Shown here one piece after another: positions 8,006 through 16,100 of a stretch of DNA of 47,628 bases. Under the pieces are notes generated by a model that worked only from the letters and a program-made list of their open reading frames with translations, was not told the DNA's origin and ran no database searches. The DNA is taken from NCBI GenBank assembly GCA_002279935.1, contig NCCZ01000026.1, forward strand, positions 1-47,628. The letters run 5' to 3'. Origin of the DNA: Hyphomicrobium sp. 12-62-95. Its GTDB lineage: Bacteria > Pseudomonadota > Alphaproteobacteria > Rhizobiales > Hyphomicrobiaceae. The translations under genes were made by a program, and so were the position numbers. How positions within the stretch are numbered: the stretch's first letter is position 1; each line of letters starts with the position of its first letter.

Positions 8006-8550
8006 GGTTTGGCCTCGGATTTCGTAGCGGGCGCTTCGGTGGCCGGCAGCTTATTCTTCATCAGCCAGCGCACGCCGCGCAGCCAGGCTTCATCGGTATT
8101 TCCTTGAATCACCACGTTACCGGCGCGCTTCAATTGTCCACTGGCCACGTCGATTTCCATGATGCGCATGTTCAGGAGCGTTTCGGAGGCTTTGTCGAGG
8201 AGACCGGTGTACAGCACCTCGCCGTTGAGCTTCTTGGCCATATCGACCTCGCAGCCATTGCAGTCGACAAAGGGAGCCGCAGCCTCGATCTCTTTCGCAT
8301 AAGGTGCGGTGTCGATCAGTTCATGCACACCATCTTCGGAGAGGATTTTGGCGAGTTCATCGTTGATGACTTTGAGGCGCGCCTGCTCTGCCGGTGATGG
8401 CTTGCCGGCGCCAATGAAGAAATCTTCTTCTTTTTTCTGCAGCACCAGATCGAAGGGCAGCAGAACCGTTTTTTGCGCTGCGGCGGTGCCGGCAAAAGCT
8501 CCGATCGCTGTCATAAAAGCCAGAACCCCGCCTGTTACGGCCCGCATCAT
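8002..8550 (-). CDS. Exported DUF3280/DUF2380-like protein
   Basis: This 182-residue protein has a Sec signal (AFMTAIGAFAGTAAA) and then KTVLLPFDLVLQK, the opening strand typical of this group of uncharacterised exported proteins. A CNGC pair lies near residue 96 (FVDCNGCEVD), which could form a disulfide or bind a metal. The C-terminal part (MRIMEIDVASGQLKRAGNVV) resembles a TolB-type fold. ATG 8550 is preceded by GGGAGCG. It is the first gene of the long minus-strand run, overlapping the ABC binding protein by 4 bp, so it probably works with that importer. Function unknown. Confidence 0.75.
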   Translation of the reverse strand: MMRAVTGGVLAFMTAIGAFAGTAAAQKTVLLPFDLVLQKKEEDFFIGAGKPSPAEQARLKVINDELAKILSEDGVHELIDTAPYAKEIEAAAPFVDCNGCEVDMAKKLNGEVLYTGLLDKASETLLNMRIMEIDVASGQLKRAGNVVIQGNTDEAWLRGVRWLMKNKLPATEAPATKSEAKP

Positions 8551-8815
8551 TTTCGCTCCCGGTGCTTGGTGCGCTCCCGTTCCGGTTCAGCGGAACTCAG
8601 GCGCACGTTATTGATCTGTGGTCTTAACGTGGCAATGGCCCCGGCAGATTGCGAGGGCGTTGCCGTACGTCCAGCATCAAATGTTCTAAAATTCCTGCGA
8701 CCCGGTTCAACCCTGGCTTGACATTTGGGTCCGGATGGCGATTTCAGTACGGTATAAAGTAACAAAATGGAAACGCCCTGTGCCGCAAGCCACCTCTCCC
8801 GTCCCCCCAGCCCGC
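8551..8815. promoter_or_regulatory. Divergent promoter region between the cofactor/ABC run and the quinoprotein ABC run
   Basis: These 265 bases separate two divergent operons and must hold both promoters. On the plus strand TTGACA at 8718-8723 is a good -35 match, and TATAAA at 8753-8758 looks like a -10 box but is 29 bp away, too far for a standard pair. The pairing is therefore uncertain. No other clear operator is visible. Confidence 0.45.
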
Positions 8816-10120
8816 ATGGTGCGGGCGCCTCGCAAGGCGCCGCTTCATCCGCGGCGCGTGTTCGGCCATAAGTCTCTGGGATTGTTCGCTCTTGTAGCCT
8901 CGCTGCTCGCTCCTGCCGCCGTTTGGGCTGGGGGACCTCCTGGAGTTGCTCCGGCCGAGACGGCCCCGGCGGCTGAGGCTCCGGCGGACGTCAAGACGCT
9001 GACAATGCTCATGGTCCGGCAGTTGCGGCCCGATCGTTTGCCGCCGCTGTCGCTGCTCGATCTGCCGCCGAAGGACGACGGACTGGCCGGCGCGCGTCTG
9101 GCGATCGACGACAACAACACAACCGGACGGTTCCTCAAGCAGAACTTCACGCTCGAACTGATCGAAAGCGAGGATCCGGCGGACCTGATCGCGGAGACGA
9201 AGAAGCGGGTTGAGGGCGGACTCGGGTTCATCATCACCGATCTTGACGCCAAGCCGACGATCGACCTCGCGGATGCGCTCAAGGGCCTCGATGCGGTGAT
9301 CTTCAACACATCGGCCCCGGACGAAAACATTCGCGAAGAAGATTGCCGCGCGAACCTCAAACATACGGCGCCGTCGCGCGCGATGTTGTCGGATGCTCTT
9401 TCCCAGTATCTGGCCTGGAAGCGGTGGGGCAACTGGGTGCTCGTCACGGGGCCGACGCCGGAGGACAAGGCCTTCGCGGAGGCGTTGCGCCGGTCAGCGC
9501 AGCGCTTCGGCATGAAGATCGTGGAAGAGCGTGAATTCAAATATGACCCGGGCAGCCGCCGCTCCGACGGCGGCTTTGAACAGATTCAACAACAGATCCC
9601 GACGTTCACGCAAAAGTTGCCAGCGCATGATGTGCTGGTGGTGTCTGATGAGGGCGAACTGTTCGGCGAGTACTTCCCGTACCGGACCTGGGACGCGAAG
9701 CCCGTCGTCGGCACAGCTGGCCTGTTTCCCACGAGCTGGCATCCGGCGATCGAATTGTGGGGCGGGACGCAGTTTCAGAACCGGTTCCAGCGGTTGGCCA
9801 ACCGCACCATGCGGCCGCTCGACTACAATGCCTGGATAGCCGTCCGCTCCATCGGCGAGGCGGCGACGCGGAAGCAATCGGTCGATCGGAAGGCGCTGAT
9901 TGAGTACATGCTTTCGCCGGAATTCGAGATCGCTGCCTTCAAGGGGCGAAGGCTCACGTACCGGGCCTGGAATGGACAATTGCGGCAGCCCCTCGTTCTG
10001 GCCACGGGCAAGATGCACGTGACCGTCTCGCCGCAACCGGGCTTTTTGCATCAGTTTACTGAACTGGACACGCTTGGCATCGACAGGCCCGAAACCAAAT
10101 GCCGGGCGTATCAGAAATGA
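8816..10120 (+). CDS. ABC substrate-binding protein of the PQQ-dependent alcohol dehydrogenase system (LutA-like)
   Basis: The protein (434 residues from ATG 8816) has a signal peptide (SLGLFALVASLLAPAAVWA) and matches the branched-chain-amino-acid-type binding protein fold: GARLAIDDNNTTGRFL, then FIITDLDAKPTIDLADALKG and WVLVTGPTPEDKAFAEALRR. This type (known as the PQQ-dependent alcohol dehydrogenase system binding protein) always travels with the beta-propeller, ATPase and permease that follow here, and in Methylorubrum the equivalent cluster is linked to lanthanide uptake. The start is uncertain: an ATG at 8735 is in frame, but 8816 places the signal peptide near the N-terminus. No strong ribosome site is visible at either. 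Confidence 0.85.
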   Translation: MVRAPRKAPLHPRRVFGHKSLGLFALVASLLAPAAVWAGGPPGVAPAETAPAAEAPADVKTLTMLMVRQLRPDRLPPLSLLDLPPKDDGLAGARLAIDDNNTTGRFLKQNFTLELIESEDPADLIAETKKRVEGGLGFIITDLDAKPTIDLADALKGLDAVIFNTSAPDENIREEDCRANLKHTAPSRAMLSDALSQYLAWKRWGNWVLVTGPTPEDKAFAEALRRSAQRFGMKIVEEREFKYDPGSRRSDGGFEQIQQQIPTFTQKLPAHDVLVVSDEGELFGEYFPYRTWDAKPVVGTAGLFPTSWHPAIELWGGTQFQNRFQRLANRTMRPLDYNAWIAVRSIGEAATRKQSVDRKALIEYMLSPEFEIAAFKGRRLTYRAWNGQLRQPLVLATGKMHVTVSPQPGFLHQFTELDTLGIDRPETKCRAYQK

Positions 10121-10177
10121 TGCGGTTTCACCGCACGACGCGCTTTGCGCCAACCCTCCCCCTCTAGAGGATCGACC

Positions 10178-11197
10178 ATGACCCTTCTGAAACATACCGC
10201 GGCGGTCGCCGCACTGTCCCTGACGTCACTGGCGCTCGGATCCGGTCCGGCTGCCGCTTACAAGGTGTTCATTTCCAATGAAAAGGAGAACACCATCACT
10301 GTGATCGACAGCGAAAAGCTGGAAGTCGTTCACACCATTAAGACGGGCAACCGGCCGCGGGGCATCATCCTGTCGAAGGACGGCAAGTGGGTGATCGTTT
10401 GCACGTCGGACGACAACCGCATGCAGGTCTATGACGCGGAGACGTTCAAGTATGTGAAAGACCTGCCGTCGGGGCCCGATCCGGAATTGCCGATCCTGCA
10501 CACGTCGGGCAATCCGCTCTACGTGTCGAATGAGGACGATAACCTCGTGACCGTGGTTGATATCCAGAAGGGCACCATCATCACCGACGTTCCCGTCGGC
10601 GTGGAGCCAGAAGGGATGGGCATGAGCCCGGACGGCACCATGCTCGTCAACACGTCGGAAACGACGAACATGGCGCATTTCATCTCCACGGACGGCTACA
10701 AAAATATCGACAACGTGCTGGTCGACAGCCGTCCGCGCGTTGCGGAGTTCAAGAGCGACGGGTCGGAGGTCTGGGTGTCGGCGGAGATTGGCGGCACCGT
10801 GACCGTGATCGATCCCAAGGATCGCAAGATCAAGGGCAAGATCACCTTCGAAATCCAGGGCATCACCAAGGACGCCATTCAGCCGGTTGGCGTGCGCTTC
10901 ACTCAGGACAATTCGAAGGCCTTTGTGGCTCTGGGTCCGGCGAACCGCGTGGCTGTCATCGATGCCAAAACATACAAGGTGGAGAAATACATCCTCGTCG
11001 GGCAGCGCGTGTGGAACCTCGGCTTCACGCCCGACTATAAGCTGCTGTTCACGACGAATGGCACGTCCAATGACGTGACCGTGATCGACGTGGCATCGGA
11101 AAAGCCGATCAAATCGATTAAGACGGGCCGGTATCCGTGGGGTGTCGTGTCTGGGCTGACACCGATGAAGGCCGCAGAAAACGGCGCGGCGAAGTAG
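10178..11197 (+). CDS. Periplasmic beta-propeller protein of the PQQ-associated ABC cluster
   Basis: The 339-residue protein has a signal peptide (AALSLTSLALGSGPAAA) followed by YVTN/NHL-type repeats, each with a signature like NTITVIDSEKLEVVHTIKTG or NDVTVIDVASEKPIKSIKTG, giving about seven blades. It fits the PQQ-dependent catabolism-associated beta-propeller family. ATG 10178 follows the purine-rich AGAGG, whereas the longer frame from 10145 has no such site. It lies between the binding protein and ATPase genes. Propellers of this type probably bind a partner protein or ligand in the periplasm; the role in metal or quinoprotein handling is inferred. Confidence 0.9.
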   Translation: MTLLKHTAAVAALSLTSLALGSGPAAAYKVFISNEKENTITVIDSEKLEVVHTIKTGNRPRGIILSKDGKWVIVCTSDDNRMQVYDAETFKYVKDLPSGPDPELPILHTSGNPLYVSNEDDNLVTVVDIQKGTIITDVPVGVEPEGMGMSPDGTMLVNTSETTNMAHFISTDGYKNIDNVLVDSRPRVAEFKSDGSEVWVSAEIGGTVTVIDPKDRKIKGKITFEIQGITKDAIQPVGVRFTQDNSKAFVALGPANRVAVIDAKTYKVEKYILVGQRVWNLGFTPDYKLLFTTNGTSNDVTVIDVASEKPIKSIKTGRYPWGVVSGLTPMKAAENGAAK

Positions 11198-11204
11198 GCG
11201 GCAG

Positions 11205-11230
11205 GCGCGTCCGGTGTGTGCCGGACGCGC
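11205..11230 (+). other. Strong intercistronic hairpin
   Basis: A perfect 10-bp stem (GCGCGTCCGG / CCGGACGCGC) with a 6-base loop lies 8 bases after the propeller stop. No T-tract follows, so it is more likely an mRNA-stabilising or partial-termination element than a full terminator; the ATPase gene starts 40 bases later. Confidence 0.75.
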
Positions 11231-11270
11231 GGCCGGTCTGACGCCACAAGAGTTTGAGCGAGGTGTTCCG

Positions 11271-12068
11271 TTGACGACAATACTTTCTAAAGAGGCGGAT
11301 GGCGCGGCGGCACACGTGCCGTCGGCCGATGCGCTCATCGTCAATGGTGTCGGCCATAGCTTCGGCGACAAGCGTGTTCTCGACAACGTCTCGATCACCG
11401 TGCCGCGCGGGGCATTCACCGTTCTGCTTGGGCTCAATGGGGCCGGCAAGTCGACGCTCTTTGCGCTCGTCACACGGCTCTATGACAACGTCTCGGGCGA
11501 GATTCGCATTCTGGGTCATGACCTGCGGCGCAAGCCGACGGCGGCGCTGCAGCGGCTTGGCGTCGTGTTCCAGAGCCGGACGCTCGATAGCGACCTGACG
11601 CTTGAGCAGAACCTCTTCTATCACGCGGCGCTGCATGGCATTCGCAAAGCGGAAGCCAAGACGCGGGCGGTGGAGGCTTTGACCACGGTTGGACTAGCCG
11701 ACCGGGCGCATGAAAAAATCCGCAATCTTTCCGGTGGTCAGGCGCGGCGTGTGGAAATCGCGCGGTCGCTGCTGCACCGGCCTGCGCTGCTGCTCCTCGA
11801 TGAGGCCACCGTCGGTCTCGACATCGGGTCGCGCGAGAGCGTGCTGTCGATCGTGCGTGGGCTGGTTGAACGGGAAGGGATGGGTGTTCTTTGGGCGACG
11901 CATCTCATCGATGAAATCGCGCCGACGGATCGCGTCGTCGTTCTGCATAAGGGCCGCATTCTCTACACTGGGTCCGTTCCTGGACTTTTGGAGGTCAGTG
12001 GCCAACCCAACATCCGCGAAGCATTCCGGTCCATGACCGGGGCAAAAGACACCGCGGAGGCGGCATGA
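11271..12068 (+). CDS. ABC ATPase of the PQQ-dependent alcohol dehydrogenase system
   Basis: The 265-residue ATPase has Walker A GLNGAGKST, Q-loop VFQSRTLDSDLTLEQNL, signature LSGGQARRVEIARSLL, Walker B LLLLDEATVGLD and switch His in WATHLIDE. It is of the DrrA/CcmA-like type that pairs with an ABC-2 permease, as follows here. The start was set at TTG 11271, because AGGTG stands five bases ahead and because the alternative frame start at 11214 lies inside the preceding hairpin. It overlaps the permease gene by 4 bp (ATGA). Together with the neighbours it resembles the lut-type lanthanide/quinoprotein ABC system; direction of transport is not certain. Confidence 0.9.
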   Translation: MTTILSKEADGAAAHVPSADALIVNGVGHSFGDKRVLDNVSITVPRGAFTVLLGLNGAGKSTLFALVTRLYDNVSGEIRILGHDLRRKPTAALQRLGVVFQSRTLDSDLTLEQNLFYHAALHGIRKAEAKTRAVEALTTVGLADRAHEKIRNLSGGQARRVEIARSLLHRPALLLLDEATVGLDIGSRESVLSIVRGLVEREGMGVLWATHLIDEIAPTDRVVVLHKGRILYTGSVPGLLEVSGQPNIREAFRSMTGAKDTAEAA

Positions 12069-13027
12069 ACGTCGATACCCCCATGCGCTCGTTCGAAGCC
12101 GAGGCGCCACGCAAACACGGGCTTGGTGCCTATGCCGCTTGTTTTCGCGGCATCGTATGGCGCGAAGTGCTGCGCTTCCTCTATCAGCGCGAACGGTTCT
12201 TCTCCGCGCTGGTACGGCCGCTCGTGTGGCTCTTCATTTTCGCGGCGGGTTTCCGGCAGGTGCTCGGCGTTTCGATCATCCCGCCCTACACGACCTATGT
12301 GTTGTATGAGACGTTCATCACGCCGGGTTTGATCGGCATGATCCTTCTCTTCAATGCGATGCAGTCCTCGCTGTCGATGGTGTACGACCGCGAGACGGGG
12401 GCGATGCGCACGTTGCTCGTGGCACCATTTCCGCGCTCGTTTCTGCTCTTCTCGAAGCTGATCGGCGGCGTCGCGGTGGCCGTGTTGCAGGCCTACACGT
12501 TCCTTTTAATCGCCTACTTCTGGGATATCACGCCGCCCTGGCATGGCTATCTCACCGTCCTGCCGGCTTTGGTGCTCTCGGGACTGATGCTCGGCGCGTT
12601 GGCGCTTTTGATGTCGTCGCTGATCCGGCAGTTGGAAAACTTCGCCGGCGTCATGAACTTCGTCATCTTCCCGATGTTTTTTGCCTCCTCCGCGCTCTAT
12701 CCGCTATGGCGCATCCGCGAGGGCAGCCCGCTTCTATACGAATTGGCGCGCTTTAATCCGTTCACGCATGCGGTGGAGTTGATCCGCTTTGCGCTTTACG
12801 GCGAAATCGGCGCCAAGATCGATCCGACGATGACGCCGGTCTCTGCCGGCATCAGCATGGATGGCGTTCTCATTCCGTTGGCGTCGGGCGAACTGCTGGA
12901 CCTGACGCACGTGGTGGTCGTCGCCGGGTGCACGGTCGTGTTCCTCAGTGCCGCCGTTTTTGCCTACAATCCGTCAAAGGGCTTGATCGCGCGGCGCGGT
13001 GGCCCGGGCGGGGGCAATGCTGGGTAA
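12065..13027 (+). CDS. ABC-2 type permease of the PQQ-associated transporter
   Basis: The 320-residue protein has about six membrane segments and the ABC-2 pattern: RPLVWLFIFAAGFRQVLG, DRETGAMRTLLVAPFPRSFL in the cytoplasmic loop, and NFVIFPMFFASSALYPLW. It starts on the ATGA overlap with the ATPase gene. ABC-2 permeases are usually exporters, which is unusual next to a periplasmic binding protein; the combination is nevertheless characteristic of this quinoprotein-associated cluster. Confidence 0.9.
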   Translation: MNVDTPMRSFEAEAPRKHGLGAYAACFRGIVWREVLRFLYQRERFFSALVRPLVWLFIFAAGFRQVLGVSIIPPYTTYVLYETFITPGLIGMILLFNAMQSSLSMVYDRETGAMRTLLVAPFPRSFLLFSKLIGGVAVAVLQAYTFLLIAYFWDITPPWHGYLTVLPALVLSGLMLGALALLMSSLIRQLENFAGVMNFVIFPMFFASSALYPLWRIREGSPLLYELARFNPFTHAVELIRFALYGEIGAKIDPTMTPVSAGISMDGVLIPLASGELLDLTHVVVVAGCTVVFLSAAVFAYNPSKGLIARRGGPGGGNAG

Positions 13028-13147
13028 ATGGAGCGGGTAACCCGAACCGATCTTTACTCTTGAAAGCATCGTACCCACGTGGGAAGCAGCGGGAAATGAT
13101 CCCGCAGGCACGATAAGAAAAGTTAATTGGGAGAGGAAGTTTTGGTC

Positions 13148-13786
13148 ATGATGCGTCAGAGCTTGAGCGCCGCGATGTTGATGGCTGCATGCGCGGTTGG
13201 CCTTGCGTCCGTCGTGCAGGCAGCCGTCGATCCAAAGAACCCCGATTGGCCTTGCGTGCAAAAGAAGGTCGAAAACCTTTCGCCGACAGCGATTTGGGAT
13301 GGGCCGGCGATCGACGAGCACAAGAACTGGTTTAGTGTGGAGAAGCTCCCCGCATTGGTCACGAAGCTCGCGTCGCGGCGCGTACCGCTTGAGAAGGCGA
13401 CGGCTGCGATCGACCAATTCGCAGCCTCGGTGCCGGAAGCCGACCGCGACGTGCAATTGACGAAGCTCTTCGCCGGTCTGTTCGATACGGTCAACACGCA
13501 GCGCCGCTCGATCATCGGCGGCATCGAGAAGTATCAGCGATCGCAGAAGTCCCGGGCGCAAGAGCTGGAGCAGCAAGGCGTGAACCTTGCCAACCTCAAG
13601 GGCGACATCGTCGTCGATGACACGGCCGCAGTTCCTGAAAGCGAAGAAGAGCAGAAGCTCTACTGGGCCGGCCGTATCTTCCAGGAGCGGCAGGCGAACA
13701 TTCCGATCGCATGTGAATTGCCGGCGGTTTTGGAAGAGCGCTTGTTCGCCCTGACCCAGCACATCCGCAGCAAGATGTCGAAGTAG
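13148..13786 (+). CDS. Exported protein of unknown function in the quinoprotein ABC cluster
   Basis: The 212-residue protein has a Sec signal (SAAMLMAACAVGLASVVQA) and is otherwise helical and charged. It contains DPKNPDWPCVQKKVENLSP, with Cys near residue 37, and IPIACELPAVLEERLFAL near the C-terminus, so the two mature Cys could pair. ATG 13148 follows a purine-rich GAGAGGAAG. It stands 120 bases after the permease gene and just ahead of a terminator, so it probably closes this operon. Homologues occur beside the same ABC genes in other methylotrophs, but no function is known to me. Confidence 0.8.
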   Translation: MMRQSLSAAMLMAACAVGLASVVQAAVDPKNPDWPCVQKKVENLSPTAIWDGPAIDEHKNWFSVEKLPALVTKLASRRVPLEKATAAIDQFAASVPEADRDVQLTKLFAGLFDTVNTQRRSIIGGIEKYQRSQKSRAQELEQQGVNLANLKGDIVVDDTAAVPESEEEQKLYWAGRIFQERQANIPIACELPAVLEERLFALTQHIRSKMSK

Positions 13787-13811
13787 GCATCGCCCAATGC
13801 GCGACTTTGCA

Positions 13812-13842
13812 GCGCCGCGTTCCTCCGGGAGCGCGGCGTTTT
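13812..13842 (+). terminator. Rho-independent terminator
   Basis: GCGCCGCG pairs with CGCGGCG across an extended stem (with one G-T pair) and is followed by TTTTC. It lies 25 bases after the stop of the exported-protein gene and would end the plus-strand ABC operon. Confidence 0.8.
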
Positions 13843-13864
13843 CATTTTCGGCAGGGGGCTCAGA

Positions 13865-14512
13865 TCACGGGACGGGTGTGGCGGGCGTCAGGTCGTTGCC
13901 GATCGCTTGCCAGCCGTCGGTCCCGTCGGGGAACCAGTGCACCGCTAAATAGCCCCAAGCGATGGCGCGCTTAGCGGCGTTCCACGACATCCAGCAGTCC
14001 TTCAGACAAAAGAAGACGACGGGCTTGGACGGATCGCTGGCCGTGAGCTTTTCCAAGCGGGTTTTGAAATAGGTCTCGAACTCGGGAGAGAGAACCCCGT
14101 AGCCGACGTTGGGAAGCCAGTGCGTCCCGGCGATGCTGGCGTGGGGCGGGTCGCGCCAGACAGTGCCAGCGGGAAGATTGGGGGGCTTGGGCGCGCGCGG
14201 ATAGACGTCGAGGAAGACGGCAGCGTTATCTTTGAGAAGCTTTTCAGCCTTGTCCGCATCGATGACGATCGCGCCTTTCAAGGTGCGGGGGACGGGCATG
14301 CGATAGCCGTCGGTGCGATAGCCGTCGGGTTCGGGAACCTCGCCGGTAGCTGCAGGCGGCTTTATCGACTTGGGATCAACGTGGCCGGTTTCGGCGCCCG
14401 CGTAGTGCCCGTTGGCTACAAACGCCAGAACTGCCACGCAGGTCGCAACAACGCGGCCGGCGATTTCGATCGCCGGCCGCGCATGACGTGACTGAGTTGA
14501 GATGGACTTCAT
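13865..14512 (-). CDS. PQQ-dependent catabolism-associated Cys-Trp motif protein (rhodanese-like)
   Basis: The 215-residue exported protein has a hydrophobic signal (VVATCVAVLAFVANGHYAGA), a rhodanese-like body with VIDADKAEKLL and VFLDVYPRAPKPPNLP, and the diagnostic FFCLKDCWMSWNAAKRAI (Cys169, Cys173, then Trp). The family is named for a CXXCW motif; here three residues separate the cysteines. It accompanies PQQ-dependent alcohol dehydrogenases. The cysteines suggest redox or metal handling during enzyme maturation (inference). It ends this minus-strand xox run, 10 bases downstream of xoxJ. Confidence 0.87.
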   Translation of the reverse strand: MKSISTQSRHARPAIEIAGRVVATCVAVLAFVANGHYAGAETGHVDPKSIKPPAATGEVPEPDGYRTDGYRMPVPRTLKGAIVIDADKAEKLLKDNAAVFLDVYPRAPKPPNLPAGTVWRDPPHASIAGTHWLPNVGYGVLSPEFETYFKTRLEKLTASDPSKPVVFFCLKDCWMSWNAAKRAIAWGYLAVHWFPDGTDGWQAIGNDLTPATPVP

Positions 14513-14522
14513 CGCGTCAGTG

Positions 14523-15359
14523 CTACTTGCGCGCTTTGGTGATGGGTTTCAGGTCTTCGTCGAGCAGAGGCACCTTAAAGTCGAGAAGGATCTGATCAAT
14601 GTCGCCCTGGCGCTTTTTGATGATTTCGTTGAGCTGGCGCTTCCAGTTCGACTCGTTGGCGCGCACGCCCATCGTGATGCGATAATCAGGTTTGGCGGTG
14701 CCCGGTACGTGCTCGGTGATGGGAACGACGGTGAGCTTGTCGAGGTGCGGTTTCAAGAACCAACCCGAGAAAGGCCCCCACAGCACGCCCACGTCGATGT
14801 CGCCCTTGAGGACGTCGTCGATGATTTCCTGCTCGGGATTGATGTAACGGCGGTCGACGTTGATGAGGTAGGCCTTCGCGGTCGGCATCAGGCCGGCTTT
14901 GGCGAGCTGATCACCGATCGGTCCGCCCTGATTGCTGACGCGCTTGCCCTGCATCTTGGGATCGGAGAACGACGTGACGCCGTCGAGCGGGCCGCCCTTC
15001 TTGTAAAACATCACGTACGTCGTGTGATAATAGTGGTTCGTGTTGAGGGTATATTCGTCGGCCTGCACGGTGCCGAGGACGAGATCACACTTCTTGGCAG
15101 CGAGCGTCCGGCGGATGAGGCCGAAACCGCCGGGATACCACGTGTATTCAACGGGGATCTTCATCTCATCGGCGATGACTTCCGCGATCTTATTCTCGAA
15201 GCCTTCACCCTTGTCGTTCGAATAGGGCATGTTCTCGGGGATCGAGCAGACGCGCAGAACCTTGCGGTTGACGGCGTCCGCCAAGTTGCCGTCGGCGGCG
15301 TGTGCGGGCGCAAACGCGCCTAGCGACACGGCCACGGCGGCCAAAAGAATGTTTCTCAT
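14523..15359 (-). CDS. xoxJ: XoxJ, periplasmic binding protein-like partner of XoxF
   Basis: The 278-residue protein has a signal peptide (MRNILLAAVAVSLGAFAPAHA) and a type-II periplasmic-binding fold: LRVCSIPENMPYSNDKGEGF, then YTWYPGGFGLIRRTLAAKKC and GDIDVGVLWGPFSGWFLK. This is the MoxJ/XoxJ family found beside methanol dehydrogenases, thought to help activate or mature the enzyme rather than to transport. The start at 15359 was chosen because the signal peptide then begins at once; the frame extends up to 15509 without homology. It follows the cytochrome gene in transcription order (xoxF, cytochromes, xoxJ). Confidence 0.92.
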   Translation of the reverse strand: MRNILLAAVAVSLGAFAPAHAADGNLADAVNRKVLRVCSIPENMPYSNDKGEGFENKIAEVIADEMKIPVEYTWYPGGFGLIRRTLAAKKCDLVLGTVQADEYTLNTNHYYHTTYVMFYKKGGPLDGVTSFSDPKMQGKRVSNQGGPIGDQLAKAGLMPTAKAYLINVDRRYINPEQEIIDDVLKGDIDVGVLWGPFSGWFLKPHLDKLTVVPITEHVPGTAKPDYRITMGVRANESNWKRQLNEIIKKRQGDIDQILLDFKVPLLDEDLKPITKARK

Positions 15360-15540
15360 TGTGCTCTCGTTTCGGTTTCCCGGCCTCCGGTCGCCTGTGA
15401 TGGGTGCGGTGGCCATTGTTTCTTTTTCAGTGTGGGCGTTGCCCGGTGCCGAGGCGGGACACGCTGTGCTTGCCTCGTGACATATACGGTCGGGAAAACG
15501 GACCTGCACATGAAGTTCTTGTCATGCGGGGACAAAGCAA

Positions 15541-15571
15541 AGCGCGCGGCGGCGGACTGCCGTCGCGCGCT
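15541..15571 (-). terminator. Hairpin after xoxG
   Basis: AGCGCGCGGCG and CGTCGCGCGCT pair over 11 bp with one G-T, and on the minus strand TTTGCTTTG follows. It lies 19 bases after the xoxG stop and probably gives partial termination before xoxJ. Confidence 0.6.
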
Positions 15572-15589
15572 GTGCTTGAGCTCGCCTGA

Positions 15590-16100
15590 TTAATCGCCCA
15601 GGCAGGATTTCTCGGCTTCGACTGCTTCCTTGGGCTTGTCGGCGCGCTGGTCGGCGCTGATGCGGCCGCCTGGGAGCGCATCCGTCGCGCGGGCCTTCAG
15701 ATAAACGTACAGGTCATCCACGATGTACTTCGTGCCGGCAACGTCGCGGATCTGGCCGGATGCGACCACCTGCAGGAACTTCGCGTAGTCCATGGTCTTC
15801 AGCGAGTCGTGCAGCGCAGGAGCGAAAGACGAGCCTTCCGCGTTCGGGCCGTGGCAGACGTGACACTCGGCGTGATACCGGCGCCAGCCCGAATAGGTCA
15901 TCCAGTCGACCTTCACGACCTGATCCGTGTTCGTCGCGCCGCGCTCGACATTATACGTCGGCGAGCCATCGGGCAGAACCCAGCGGCCGGCTTCCCACTT
16001 TTTGCCCTCTTGAGCGGACTTGTGAAGCGCCGGGTCGGGTAGTGGGCTCGTGGCCCCCTCGGTCATCGCCGTCGGAATCGGAGGTGCCTCTGCAGGCGCA
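15590..16100 (-). repeat. Copy 1 of a tandem cytochrome-gene duplication
   Basis: This 511-bp block encodes residues 116-284 of the intact cytochrome and aligns with 16644-17078 at near-identity, with only scattered substitutions. The sole length difference I find is 76 bp (positions 15723-15798 here), missing from the other copy. Confidence 0.9.

Noticed and set aside
8718..8758. Standard sigma-70 promoter TTGACA...TATAAA
   Set aside because: The two boxes are 29 bp apart, too far to act as one promoter; kept only as separate hints.
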